Source: Actinophytocola oryzae (lineage in GTDB: Bacteria > Actinomycetota > Actinomycetes > Mycobacteriales > Pseudonocardiaceae). Taken from it: a stretch of DNA of 64,000 nucleotides. The stretch covers positions 124,001 to 188,000 of the forward strand of contig NZ_SOCP01000016.1 of the NCBI RefSeq assembly GCF_004364325.1, written 5' to 3'. The notes under the pieces are model-generated. The model made no database searches. It was not told the origin of the DNA and worked only from the letters and a program-made list of their open reading frames with translations. Shown in pieces: positions 27,861 through 37,100 of the stretch; position 1 is the first letter of the stretch, and the number at the start of each line of letters is the position of its first letter. The position numbers and the translations under genes are program-made.

Positions 27861-29257
27861 ATGCGGTGGAGAACGACGACGAGGCCGGCCGCTCGATGCA
27901 CCTGATCGGCGGTCGACGTGTCTCGGTGTCCGACCTGGTCGACGCCGGTCTCGTACCGGCCGGGGCGAAGCTCAGGTTCACGCGCAAGCGGATCGGCAGG
28001 ACCTACGAAGCGTCGGTGACCGACAGGGGGCGGATCCGGCTCGAGCCCGGCGGCGAGGAGTTCCGCACGCCATCGCGGGCGGCCGCGGTGGCAGCCGGCA
28101 TGCGGGCGGTCGACGGTTGGCTGGCCTGGGTGGTGGTCGATCAGGACCGGCTGTTGGACGCCGCGCGCCAGGAGCTGCTCGACCAGGAAATCGCGAAGGT
28201 GACGGCCGCGGTCGACCGCCAGGCGAAGGACGCGACCCAGCAGCGCGTCCACGAGCGCCTCAGGCAGGCACGCAGACGGGCCGACCAGCAGGACCCCGAG
28301 CGCATCACTGTCCGCGACCTGTTGGCGTTCTGGGGTGCGACGGATCGTGGCGACCAGGTCAGCCTGATCGAGGCGGATCTGGCCAACCACGGACTGGTGA
28401 CCTCGCCGAGCTTCCGCGCGGTGACACTCGACACGACGGTCTCACTCACCACGCCACCCGACGAGACGGACGAGACCACCACGGTGGAGTCGGCCGTGCA
28501 GGCCGACCCGGCCGCAGAGGACGACGAGGGTGGAGGCGACCTGGACGTCGGTCTGAAGGTGGGCAACCTGTCTCCACTCCGTGGTGTGATGTCTGTCGAT
28601 CCCAACAGCAGCATCGGCGAGGCGATCACCAAGATGCTCATCGACGACTACTCGCAGCTCGCGGTTCTCAGCGGCCCTCGCAACCTGCGCGGCGCGGTGA
28701 CGTGGCGTTCGATCGCCCAGGCGGTGCAACTGAGTCCCGACGCGAGCGTCGCCGAGGCCATCGAACCCCATGTGGATGTGGTTCCGTACGAACGCGACCT
28801 CTTCGAGGTTCTCCCCGCGTTGCAACAGCGCGGGTTCGTGTTCGTACAGAACGAGAGCAAGGAGATCGCGGGCATAGTCACGATGGCGGACGTGGCACAG
28901 CACTACGGCGACATGGCCACACCCTTCCTCCAGCTTGGCGAGCTGGATCAGACGCTTCGGTGGATTCTGGGCCGCACCTTCGACATCAAGGCCGTCCAGC
29001 AGCTCTGCAACAAGACGACGATCACGAGCTTCGACGATCTCGCTTTCGGTGACTACCAACGTGTCCTGGAGAACAAGGACGCCTGGGACACGCTGGGCTG
29101 GCCGGTGGACCGGGCCACCTTCATCTCACGGCTCGAGGCGATCCGGCTCATCCGCAACAAGGTCATGCACTTCCATCCCGATCCGGTGCCCGAGGACGCG
29201 GTGGACCAGCTACGGAGGTTCAACGCTCTGTTGCACAAGTATCGTAACCCAGCGTAG
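27857..29257 (+). CDS. RAMA - CBS pair - HEPN-type C-terminal protein
   Basis: Protein of 466 aa, GTG 27857 overlapping the previous stop (GTGA). Residues 10-90 fit a RAMA domain (SVSDLVDAGLVPAGAKLRF, TPSRAAAVAAG, VDGWLAWVV), seen in restriction-associated proteins. About 235-345 are two CBS motifs (RGVMSVDPNSSIGEAI, KEIAGIVTMADVAQHYG) that usually bind adenosine nucleotides. The C-terminus has IRLIRNKVMHFHPDPV, an R-x4-H motif of HEPN ribonucleases within a Swt1-like helical segment. A nucleotide-sensing toxin or effector is inferred, with the ParA and SAP-like proteins as partners. Confidence 0.78.
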   Translation: MNAVENDDEAGRSMHLIGGRRVSVSDLVDAGLVPAGAKLRFTRKRIGRTYEASVTDRGRIRLEPGGEEFRTPSRAAAVAAGMRAVDGWLAWVVVDQDRLLDAARQELLDQEIAKVTAAVDRQAKDATQQRVHERLRQARRRADQQDPERITVRDLLAFWGATDRGDQVSLIEADLANHGLVTSPSFRAVTLDTTVSLTTPPDETDETTTVESAVQADPAAEDDEGGGDLDVGLKVGNLSPLRGVMSVDPNSSIGEAITKMLIDDYSQLAVLSGPRNLRGAVTWRSIAQAVQLSPDASVAEAIEPHVDVVPYERDLFEVLPALQQRGFVFVQNESKEIAGIVTMADVAQHYGDMATPFLQLGELDQTLRWILGRTFDIKAVQQLCNKTTITSFDDLAFGDYQRVLENKDAWDTLGWPVDRATFISRLEAIRLIRNKVMHFHPDPVPEDAVDQLRRFNALLHKYRNPA

Positions 29258-29371
29258 TCGCGCATATGTCCTCTGGAAATTTCCTCGGTCGGTGTCGGAT
29301 GGGGGCGGATGCGTTCGTCGCCATGGTGAGAGGCCGGTAACGGACCGGTCCCCACTCACCGGAGGCTCACG

Positions 29372-29878
29372 ATGTCCGTCACCAGGACCGCCGCGGAGAC
29401 CGTCAGCGCTACCCTGGCCCTCGCCGCTCCCGTGACCAGGGTGTTCGCCGTGCTGGCGGATCCGACGACCCATGCCGCGATCGATGGGACGGGCTGGGTT
29501 CAGGAGGCCGTGGACCGGGCGCCGTTGGCCGGGATCGGACAGACCTTCCGCATGGACATGCATCACGGCGACCACCCGGACGGTGACTACCAGGTGGTCA
29601 ACAAGGTCGTGGTGCTCGAACCGCCATGTGCGATCGGGTGGCTGACGGGGTACCGGAAGGACGACGGTGACCTGGAGTTCGGCGGCTGGGTCTGGCGTTA
29701 CGACCTGGCCCCGGCCGACCAGTCCGGCACCGAGGTCACGCTCAGTTACGACTGGTCGGCCGTGCCGCGGTTCGTCCGCGAGCGTGGCATCCAGTTTCCG
29801 CCGTTCGGGCCCAAGCACCTCGTCAACTCGCTGCACCACCTCGCCGGGCTCGTGGTCGGCGGGCAGGCCTCCGCGTGA
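29372..29878 (+). CDS. SRPBCC-family protein
   Basis: Protein of 168 aa with the START/polyketide-cyclase-like helix-grip fold. It begins with an N-terminal strand and FAVLADPTTHAAIDG, the middle is VVNKVVVLEPPCAIGWLTGY, and the C-terminal helix is KHLVNSLHHLAGLVVG. Such proteins bind hydrophobic ligands, and the function is not predictable. It stands 40 nt upstream of a broken DHFR-like gene. Confidence 0.8.
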   Translation: MSVTRTAAETVSATLALAAPVTRVFAVLADPTTHAAIDGTGWVQEAVDRAPLAGIGQTFRMDMHHGDHPDGDYQVVNKVVVLEPPCAIGWLTGYRKDDGDLEFGGWVWRYDLAPADQSGTEVTLSYDWSAVPRFVRERGIQFPPFGPKHLVNSLHHLAGLVVGGQASA

Positions 29879-29918
29879 ACGCCGCGTTCGGCACACCCTC
29901 GCCCCGAGGAGAAACACC

Positions 29919-30244
29919 ATGACCGCCACCTACACCTTCGACGTCTTCACCACCCTCGACGGCTTCGGCGCCCACCGCGGTGACTGGGGCGGATCGTCGC
30001 CCGGCTCAAGGAGGAGTCCTCGGTGCCGTTGCGCTCGCACGGGAGTCTGTCGCTGAACCGGACACTGATGGCCGCAGGCCTGGTCGACCACGTCCAGGTG
30101 ACGCTCTTCCCGGTGATCACCGGTCGCACCGGGACCGACCCGGTCTTCGAGGGCGGAGGCGACTTCGACCTCGAGCTGGTCGAGAGCCGGACGTTCGACG
30201 GGCACACCCAGGAACTCCTCTACCGGCCCACGCCGCACGGCTGA
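29919..30244 (+). pseudogene. Internally deleted RibD-C / dihydrofolate-reductase-like gene
   Basis: ATG 29919 (after GAGGAG) opens MTATYTFDVFTTLDGFGAHR, the usual start of this family, but the frame fails after GDWGG. In another frame the sequence resumes as ARLKEESSVPLRSHGSLSLN and runs to the normal C-terminus (ELLYRPTPHG). About 90 residues expected between the two are missing. This is an out-of-frame deletion, so the gene is non-functional. Confidence 0.8.
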
Positions 30245-30256
30245 GGCCCGTTCGAC

Positions 30257-30310
30257 AGTTCGGTCACTGAACTCATCATGCTACACTCGATCTGGTTCAG
30301 TGACTGAACT
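30257..30310 (+). promoter_or_regulatory. Promoter bracketed by two palindromic operators
   Basis: AGTTCGGTCACTGAACT (30257-30273) and GGTTCAGTGACTGAACT (30294-30310) are near-identical inverted repeats with centres 37 bp apart. A -10-like TACACT lies between them at 30282-30287, so the first copy covers the -35 zone and the second covers the start site. AAGGAGG and ATG 30329 follow. This is a classic layout for a TetR- or MarR-type repressor, which is not encoded nearby. Confidence 0.65.
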
Positions 30311-30328
30311 ACCAAGGAGGGTTCACCC

Positions 30329-30637
30329 ATGTACCAGTTCCTCGTCTCGTTCACCGTCCAGTCCGGACACCGCGACCACTTCGTCCGCGCCGCAAGGAAA
30401 ACGGCCCGCGACTCGCCGGCGAACGAGCCCGGCGCCCAGCGGTTCGAGGTCATCGCGGACGAGGAGAACCCGGATCTCTTCTACCTCAACGAGGTCTACA
30501 CCGACCTCGACGCGTTCAACGCGCACGCCGCGGGCCCCCACTTCGGTGCGTTCTTCGCGGAAGCGAGCACCTACACCGAAGGGCCGACGTGGCTCATGAA
30601 GGGAACCGTCGTCGGCGACCGGACCACCACGGCATAA
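30329..30637 (+). CDS. Antibiotic-biosynthesis-monooxygenase (ABM) domain protein
   Basis: Protein of 102 aa with the ferredoxin-like ABM fold of the YgiN type (MYQFLVSFTVQSGHRDHF, EPGAQRFEVIADEENPD, YLNEVYTDLDAFNAH). It has the usual single-domain length. Relatives act as small cofactor-free quinol monooxygenases or as stress proteins. AAGGAGG lies 8 nt before ATG 30329. Expression is probably repressed through the two palindromes just upstream. Confidence 0.85.
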   Translation: MYQFLVSFTVQSGHRDHFVRAARKTARDSPANEPGAQRFEVIADEENPDLFYLNEVYTDLDAFNAHAAGPHFGAFFAEASTYTEGPTWLMKGTVVGDRTTTA

Positions 30638-30704
30638 CCCCTATCCACGGGAATTCCCCTTGTTTCGTTGAAGTTCCACGCCTCCCCGGCTAGTCTGACA
30701 AATG

Positions 30705-30722
30705 TATGGGAGCGCTCCCATA
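30705..30722. promoter_or_regulatory. CebR-type operator
   Basis: TATGGGAGCGCTCCCATA is a perfect 18-bp palindrome containing TGGGAGCGCTCCCA, the recognised box of the LacI-family cellobiose regulator CebR in actinomycetes. It stands 45 bp upstream of the LPMO start, so cello-oligosaccharide induction of that gene is expected. Confidence 0.85.
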
Positions 30723-30766
30723 TTGATCACCAAATCAGCTCAGTCGGCGAAATGGAGGCCTCATCC

Positions 30767-31426
30767 ATGCGTATCCGCATAACCTCCGGAAACGTCGCCA
30801 GACCGCGCGCCGTCATGGCAGTGGTCATCGGCGCGCTGGCCTGCCTGTTCATCTGGGCGCCGACGGCCTCGGCCCACGGCACTATCGTCGATCCCGCCTC
30901 GCGCGCCTACCAGTGTTGGCGCACGTGGGGAAGCGACCACATGAACCCGGCCATGCAGCAACAGGATCCCATGTGCTGGCAGGCCTTCCAGGCCAACGCC
31001 GACACGATGTGGAACTGGATGAGCGCGCTGCGGGACGGTCTCGGCGGGAACTTCCAGGCACGCACGCCGGACGGGCAACTGTGCAGCAACGCCCTGACGC
31101 GCAACGACTCCCTGAACAACCCCGGGCAGTGGAAGACCACCAACCTCGGCGCCAACTTCACGATGCACCTGTACGACCAGGCGAGCCATGGCGCCGACTA
31201 CTTCCGGGTCTACGTCAGCAAGAACGGGTACGACCCGACCACCCAGCGCCTCGGTTGGGGAAACCTCGACTTCATCACGCAGACCGGCAGGTACGCGCCT
31301 GCCAACGACATCACGTTCAACGTCCAGACCTCTGGCTACAGAGGACGCCATGTCATCTTCACGATCTGGCAGGCATCACACCAGGACCAGACGTACATGT
31401 GGTGCAGTGACGTGAACTTCGGCTAG
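30767..31426 (+). CDS. Secreted AA10 lytic polysaccharide monooxygenase
   Basis: Protein of 219 aa starting at ATG 30767 with GGAGG 8 nt upstream. The Sec signal (VMAVVIGALACLFIWAPTAS) is predicted to be cut before HGTIVDPASR, leaving the N-terminal copper-brace His. The second His is in ASHGADYFRVYVSKNG, and the end WCSDVNFG carries the usual axial aromatic. There is no separate carbohydrate-binding module. AA10 enzymes oxidatively cleave cellulose or chitin, and the CebR box upstream favours cellulose. The stop codon lies inside the left end of the mobile element that follows. Confidence 0.93.
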   Translation: MRIRITSGNVARPRAVMAVVIGALACLFIWAPTASAHGTIVDPASRAYQCWRTWGSDHMNPAMQQQDPMCWQAFQANADTMWNWMSALRDGLGGNFQARTPDGQLCSNALTRNDSLNNPGQWKTTNLGANFTMHLYDQASHGADYFRVYVSKNGYDPTTQRLGWGNLDFITQTGRYAPANDITFNVQTSGYRGRHVIFTIWQASHQDQTYMWCSDVNFG

Positions 31427-31592
31427 TGCCGCGTCCAGGTGGGGAGGGTCGTTTATCCGTGGATCCAGGTGGTCGCTGGCAAGGCGCCGGGAAGCCGCTC
31501 GTACCGGGTTGTACTCGGGCTTTCCGGCAACGCCGCCAGCGGCCGCCTGGGCCGCGGAGAAACGTGCCCTCCTCGCCTGGACGCGGCACTAG
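31423..31592. mobile_element. Snap-back MITE-like element
   Basis: A segment of about 170 bp is bounded by CTAG on both sides. Its ends are imperfect inverted repeats of about 30 bp (left TGCCGCGTCCAGG..., right ...CCTGGACGCGGCA). The inner parts also pair imperfectly (left CGCTGGC...GAAGCC against right GGCTTTC...GCCAGCG), so the whole element folds into one long hairpin. No transposase frame is inside. It looks like a non-autonomous derivative of an insertion sequence with a CTAG-type target. Confidence 0.65.
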
Positions 31593-31599
31593 TCCGGCG

Positions 31600-31637
31600 A
31601 ACACCCCGGCACGGCGGCGACGCCGTGCCGGGGTGTT
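31600..31637. terminator. Strong bidirectional hairpin terminator
   Basis: A 16-bp perfect stem (AACACCCCGGCACGGC at 31600-31615 pairing with 31622-31637) with a 6-base loop lies directly before the mbtH stop. It separates the LPMO region from the leftward NRPS operon. Confidence 0.85.
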
Positions 31638-31844
31638 TCACGAACCGAGGCGGCTTCGCAGGCTCAGCGGACGCATGTCGGTCCACACCTCGTCGATGTG
31701 GGCCAGGCACTCGGTCTTCGTCCCGCTGGTGCCCTCGGCGTACCAGCCGGCCGGTACCTCCCGGTCGGCAGGCCAGACCGAGTACTGCTCCTCGTCGTTC
31801 AGGACCACCAGATAGGTGCGTGTGTCGTCCTGGTCCTCGCTCAT
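31638..31844 (-). CDS. MbtH-like NRPS chaperone
   Basis: Protein of 68 aa with all the family marks: LNDEEQYSVWP, VPAGWYAEGTSGTKTECLAH and WTDMRPLSLR. ATG 31844 has GGAG 5 nt upstream. MbtH proteins bind the adenylation domain and are often needed for its folding and activity. This free copy ends the leftward NRPS operon and probably serves the C-A-PCP proteins that lack a fused MbtH domain. Confidence 0.95.
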   Translation of the reverse strand: MSEDQDDTRTYLVVLNDEEQYSVWPADREVPAGWYAEGTSGTKTECLAHIDEVWTDMRPLSLRSRLGS

Positions 31845-31917
31845 GTCCACTCCGTCGTCTCGTTCCGGGGCCGCTGCCGGGACCGGCAACGGCCGGGCGA
31901 CCAGTCGGGTGGTTCCC

Positions 31918-33009
31918 TCACACCGCCCCGGAAACCAGTGCCATCGCTGCGCGGCGCAGCTGTCCGCCGGTGCCGAAGCGGATTCCGTCGACGACGGCGC
32001 GCCGGTAGAACCGCTGCGCGTCACACGCCGTCGTCATGCCGTAGGAGCCGTGCAGCTGGATCGCCTCCGCGCCGACGTCGGTGGCCAGCTCGCCCGCCAG
32101 CAGCACCGCGTGGCAGGCCGCCAGCTCGACGGGTTCACCCGCGTCGGCGTCCGCACATGCCTGGTGCGCCAACGTCCGCACCGCCTCGGTCCTCGCCGCC
32201 AGCTCGGCGAGCCGGAACGCCGGACCCTGCAGCTTTCCCAGTGCCTGCCCGAAGACCTGTCTCTTCCTGGCGTAGCCGACGGTCAGCTCCAGCGCCCCCT
32301 GGCACAGGCCCACCAGGTAACACGCGTGGCGCAGCCTGGCCCGTGCCAGGACCGCCTCCCACCCGCCCGGCAGCCGCAGCTCGAGGTCCACCGGCACCGA
32401 GTCCAGGGTGACCGCGTACAGGTCGCCGCGACCGATGTCGTCGTGCCTGCGGGTCAGCACACCCGGCCGGTCGGCCGACACCAGCGCCGCCACGGGTTCG
32501 GCGTGCCCGCCGACGACGAGCAGGTAGTCGACGTCCGGCGCGAACGCCACGAACCGCCGCCGCCCGCTGAGATGCCCGCGCGGGTCGACGTCGAGCGGCG
32601 CCGACGCGCTCAGGTCGTCGTGGGCCGCCACCGCCACCGTCAGCTCACCGGCGGCGATCGGGTCGAGCAGCCCGTGTCCGTCGGCGGGGGCGCTCACGGC
32701 GAGCGCGTCCATGGCGGTCAGCGTGTCGAAGTACGGGCTCTGGTACAGCGCCCGGCCGATCATCTCGGCGACCGGCGCGACGGGACGCAGCCGTGGCAGC
32801 GCACCGACGGTCTCCGGTATGCCCAGCTCCAGCGCGCCGGAACCGACGAGACCCAGCCACACTGCCTCACCGGTGCCGGAGTCGTGCTCGTCGATCGGGT
32901 CGGCCACGCCTCGGCGCCGCTCCCCCAGCTGCCGGATGGCGGGCAGGTAGTCGCCGTGGAACAGCTCGGCGAGGTCCACCCGGTCGACGTCCACGGGTTG
33001 CGAGGTCAC
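31918..33009 (-). CDS. Acyl-CoA dehydrogenase family protein, second subunit
   Basis: Protein of 363 aa (GTG 33009 overlapping the previous stop as GTGA). The C-terminal helical domain (RHACYLVGLCQGALELTVGY, RKRQVFGQALGKLQGPAFRL, AIQLHGSYGMT) is clear. The N-terminal half is divergent and no catalytic Glu can be placed with confidence. Such partners often form heterotetramers with a canonical ACAD. Together with the upstream ACAD it probably desaturates a carrier-bound acyl or aminoacyl group. Confidence 0.85.
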   Translation of the reverse strand: MTSQPVDVDRVDLAELFHGDYLPAIRQLGERRRGVADPIDEHDSGTGEAVWLGLVGSGALELGIPETVGALPRLRPVAPVAEMIGRALYQSPYFDTLTAMDALAVSAPADGHGLLDPIAAGELTVAVAAHDDLSASAPLDVDPRGHLSGRRRFVAFAPDVDYLLVVGGHAEPVAALVSADRPGVLTRRHDDIGRGDLYAVTLDSVPVDLELRLPGGWEAVLARARLRHACYLVGLCQGALELTVGYARKRQVFGQALGKLQGPAFRLAELAARTEAVRTLAHQACADADAGEPVELAACHAVLLAGELATDVGAEAIQLHGSYGMTTACDAQRFYRRAVVDGIRFGTGGQLRRAAMALVSGAV

Positions 33010-34169
33010 AGCAGCTCCAATGCCGACGACGCGATGATGTACAGCATGATCTCCGAGGTGCCGGACCCGAGCCGGTGCGTCGGCGCGTACCGGGCGGCCG
33101 CCTCGACCAGGCCGTTGTCGACCGGGTCGGCGTCCCAGGTGGACAGCACGCCGGACATGCCCCTGACCTCCAGGCAGAAGCGGATCACCGCGCGGGCCTG
33201 TTCGGTGACGTACCACTTGGCCATCGCGGCCGTCGCCGGGTCCGCCTCGCCCCTGGCCAGCTCCGCGACCACTCGCCAGGCCAGTGCGTGGCCGGCACGC
33301 AACCTCGCGTCCAGCTCGACGAACCGCGCCTCCAGGTCGAGGTCACCCGACCCGCGCACCTCCGCCGCGACGCTGTCCAGCCAGCGGCGGATCTTGGCGT
33401 GGAAGTCGATGCCGGTCCGCTCCAGCAGGAGCATGTCGTTCATCAGGGCCCAGCCGTCGCCGACCGTGCCGACGACGTCGTCGGTGGTGAGCCGCACGCC
33501 GTCGACGACGACCTCGTGGAAGCGGTCGTTGGTGATGTTCTCCACCGGGCGGATCACGATGCCCGGCGACCGCAGCGGGAGCAGGAACAACGTGATCCCG
33601 TCGAACGGGACGGGGCTCTCGGACGTGCGGGCCGCGCACAGCGCGACGTCGGCGAACTGGGTCTTCTGGTTGTAGATCTTCGTCCCGTACAGGCGCCAGC
33701 CGTCCCCGTCCGGTGCCGCCCGGGTGGTGAGGCGCGCCAGGTCCGACCCGCACGCGGGCTCGGTGAACAGCACCGCCGCGAGTGACTCGCCCCTGGCCAG
33801 GCGCCGCAGCCAGCGTGCCCGCTGCGCGTCCGTGCCCACCTGGAGCAGGAAGTTGCCGACGATGTCGATGCCGAGCACGTGCGCGTCGTCCGGCACCCCC
33901 GCCAGGCACATCTCCTCGGTGACGATCGCCGACTCGGCGAGCCCCCTGCCGAGGCCGCCGTAGCGCTCCGGCCAGCTCGGGGCGAGCCACCCGCGTTCGC
34001 CGAGCCACCGGTAGACGTCGAGCAGGCCCGGTTCGTCCTCGGGTGGTGCGGTCCTGACGCGGGTCACCGCCTCACGCACCCTCGGCGAGGCGAAGAACTC
34101 GCGGACCCGCGCCCGGAACTCGTGCTGTCCCTCGACGTCCGCGCGGACGGAGACCTCCGTGCGCCGCAT
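33006..34169 (-). CDS. Acyl-CoA dehydrogenase family protein, first subunit
   Basis: Protein of 387 aa with the full ACAD layout: a helical N-terminus (WLAPSWPERYGGLGRGLAES), a beta domain (AAVLFTEPACGSDLARLTT, YGTKIYNQKTQFAD) and a C-terminal flavin part ending RYAPTHRLGSGTSEIMLYII. It uses FAD to introduce alpha,beta-unsaturation. It follows the C-A-PCP NRPS by 18 nt and is coupled to the second ACAD. In tuberactinomycin clusters an ACAD homologue (VioJ/CmnJ) desaturates a ureidoalanine residue, and this gene might play a comparable role. Confidence 0.88.
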   Translation of the reverse strand: MRRTEVSVRADVEGQHEFRARVREFFASPRVREAVTRVRTAPPEDEPGLLDVYRWLGERGWLAPSWPERYGGLGRGLAESAIVTEEMCLAGVPDDAHVLGIDIVGNFLLQVGTDAQRARWLRRLARGESLAAVLFTEPACGSDLARLTTRAAPDGDGWRLYGTKIYNQKTQFADVALCAARTSESPVPFDGITLFLLPLRSPGIVIRPVENITNDRFHEVVVDGVRLTTDDVVGTVGDGWALMNDMLLLERTGIDFHAKIRRWLDSVAAEVRGSGDLDLEARFVELDARLRAGHALAWRVVAELARGEADPATAAMAKWYVTEQARAVIRFCLEVRGMSGVLSTWDADPVDNGLVEAAARYAPTHRLGSGTSEIMLYIIASSALELL

Positions 34170-34187
34170 GCGTACTCCCTCCGCGTC

Positions 34188-37100
34188 TCAGGACAACCGG
34201 CCGTCGAGTGCCTCGGCGAGGCCCGCGACAGTCGGGGTGGTGAACAGCGTCCGCAGCTCCAGCGAGACGTCGAAGGCCTCCCTGATCCGCGCGGCGATCT
34301 GCACGAACCGCATGGAGTTGCCGCCGACGGCGAAGAAGTCGTCGTCGACGCTCACCTCGTCGACGCCCAGCGTCTCCCGCCACAGGTCCACGAGGCGTCG
34401 CTCCGTCTCGGTGCGCGGGGCGACGTGACCGGGGGCGCCGCCCTCCCCGGTCTCCTGCGGGGCGGGCAGGCGGGCGCGGTCGATCTTGCCGTGTGCGTTC
34501 TTCGGGAACGCGGGGACGACGACGAACGCCGTCGGCACCATGAACAGCGGCAGCCTGTCGACGAGCCGCCCACGCACCTCCGCGGGCGTCGGTTTCGCCC
34601 CCGCGACCGGCAGCAGGTAGGCGACCAGCCGGGCCGCGCCCTTGTCGGTCACGGCCACCACGACGGCCTGGTGGACGTCCGGGTGGTCGAGCAGCGCGGC
34701 CTCGATCTCGGCGGGTTCGATCCGCATGCCGCGGATCTTGATCTGGCTGTCGGCGCGGCCCTGGAAGACCAGGATGCCGTTCTCGTCCCGGCGGGCCAGG
34801 TCGCCGGTGCGGTAGAGGCGCGTGCCGGGCGGGCCGTGCGGCGCCGGGACGAACCGGTCCGCGGTCAGGCCCGGGCGGCCGAGGTACCCGCGCGCGACAC
34901 CGGCACCGCCGACGTACAGCTCGCCACTCACGCCCGGCGGGGCCACCTGCCCGAACTCGTCGAGCACGTAGGCGGTGTTGTTGGCCATCGGCAGGCCGAT
35001 GGGCGGCACCCCGGCGAGCACGCCGTCCGGGCACAGGTAGTCGATGCAGGCGACGGTCGCCTCCGTCGGGCCGTAGCCGTTGTGGAACTCGCGGCCGGAG
35101 CCGTTCCAGTTGTTGACCAGTTCGGCCGGGAACGGCTCCATGCCGACGAACAGCGCCCGCAGGTCCGGGAGCCGGTCGGGGTCCAGCATGGCCAGCACGG
35201 TCGGCGGGAGGTCGGTGACGGTCACCCCCTCGTTGCGCATCAGGTTCTCCAGCGCGCCCGGGTGGTGGAGGGTTCCCGTCGGGGCCTGGATCATGGTGGC
35301 GCCGGAGGCGAGCGCGCCGTAGAAGTCGAACGCGGCGGTGTCGAACGCCGGGTTCGCGAACTGGAGCACCCGGTCGCCCTGCTTCAGCCGGAACATGTCG
35401 ATCACGGCCAGCGTGAAGTTGACGATCTGGCGGTGCTCGACCACCACGCCCTTCGGGCGGCCGGTCGACCCCGAGGTGTAGATGACGTAGGCGGCACTGC
35501 CCGTGGTGGCGACCGTCGGCAGGTCGTCGGCGGGCAGGTCGACCATCGCCCGCATCGTGTCCGGGTGGTCGAGCGAGACGACCGGCACGTCGTCGGACAG
35601 TAGGCCCGCGAGCCTGCCCGTGGTCAGGACGGTCACGCAGCCCGCGTCCCGCACGGCGTACTCGACGCGTTCGGGTGGGAAGGTCGGGTCGATGGGCAGG
35701 TAGGCGCCACCCGCCTTCAGGGTCGCGAGCAGTGCCACCGTCAGCGCGGGACCGCGGTCGAGCAGCACGCCGACCACGGACTCCGCGCCCAGCCCCGGGT
35801 ACCGGTCCCGCAGGACCCGCGCGAGCCGGTTCGCGCGGGCGTTCAGCTCGCCGTAGCTCGTGGTGATGCCGAGGTAGCGGCACGCGGGGGCATCGGGGGT
35901 CGCCTCGGCCTGTTCCTGGACCAGCTCGTGCAGGCAGCGGTCCGCGCGGTCGAACGAGACCGGTGCCCGCGCGTGGCCGAGTGCCGCCGCGTGCTCCTCC
36001 GGGCCGAGCAGGGACAGCTCGCCGACCCGGACGTCCGGGTTCGCCACGACCTGGTCGAGCACCCGCGCGAACTGTGCGGCGAGCCGCCGGATCCTGGCCT
36101 CCTCGAACAGCTCCGTGGAGAACTCCATCCACAGCTGCAGGCCCTGCCCGACCAGCTCGGTGATGTGCACGGCGAGGTCGAACCGGGAGGTGCCGACCTG
36201 GACCGCCTCCTGCGTGACGGTCAGGCCGCCGACCGACCCGCGCCCGGCCATCGCGTCCTGGAGGGTGAAGCAGACCTGGAACAGCGGGTTGCGGCTGGGG
36301 TCGCGGTCCGGGCTGATCTCCGCCACGAGCCGGTCGAAGTCGACCTCCTGGTTCAGGTGCGCGCCGAGCACCGTCTCCCTGGCCCTGGTCAACAGCTCCC
36401 GGAAGGTCGGGTCGCCTGCCGTGGACGTGCGCAGCACGAGCGTGTTCGCGAAGAACCCGAGCAGCGGGTCGATCGCGGGCATCGTGCGGCCGGAGAACAG
36501 CGACCCGACGACGATGTCGTGCTGGCTGGTGTGCCGCGTGAGCAGCGCGGTGAACGCGGCGAGGAGCACGCTGAGCAGCGTGGCCTGTTCGCGGCGCGCC
36601 AGGTCGGTCAGCTCGACGCGCAGGCGGTCGGGCAGGTCGGTGGTGAACGTCGTGCCCCGAAACGACAGCTCGGGCGGGCGGGGGTGGTCGGTGGGCAGGT
36701 TGAGGACGGGGAGGTCGGCGAGGCGGGCACGCCAGTAGTCGATCTGCCGGTCGAGGACGTCGCCGGCGAACCGCTCGCGCTGCCACACCGCGTAGTCCGC
36801 GTACTGCACCGGCAGGTCGGGCAGCCCGGGACCGGTCCCGCCGCACCTGGCGTCGTAGCCCGCGAGCAGCTCCTGGATCATGACGCCGTTCGACCAGCCG
36901 TCGGTCGCGATGTGGTGCACGCAGAGGCCGAACAGGTGGTCGTCGGCGGCGATCCGGACCAGGCGGGCGCACAGCACCGGGCCGCGCTCCAGGTCGAACG
37001 TCGTGCGTGCGAGCCGGGTCAGCTCCTCGCGTGCCGCGTCCTCGGTGGCCACCTCGACGACCGGCAGGTCCACCTGCTCCGGCGGCGGGTCGATGACCTG

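Noticed and set aside
30023..30244. Small independent gene downstream of the SRPBCC gene
   Set aside because: It is the C-terminal part of a DHFR-like protein whose start is preserved at 29919, so it is part of a broken gene.
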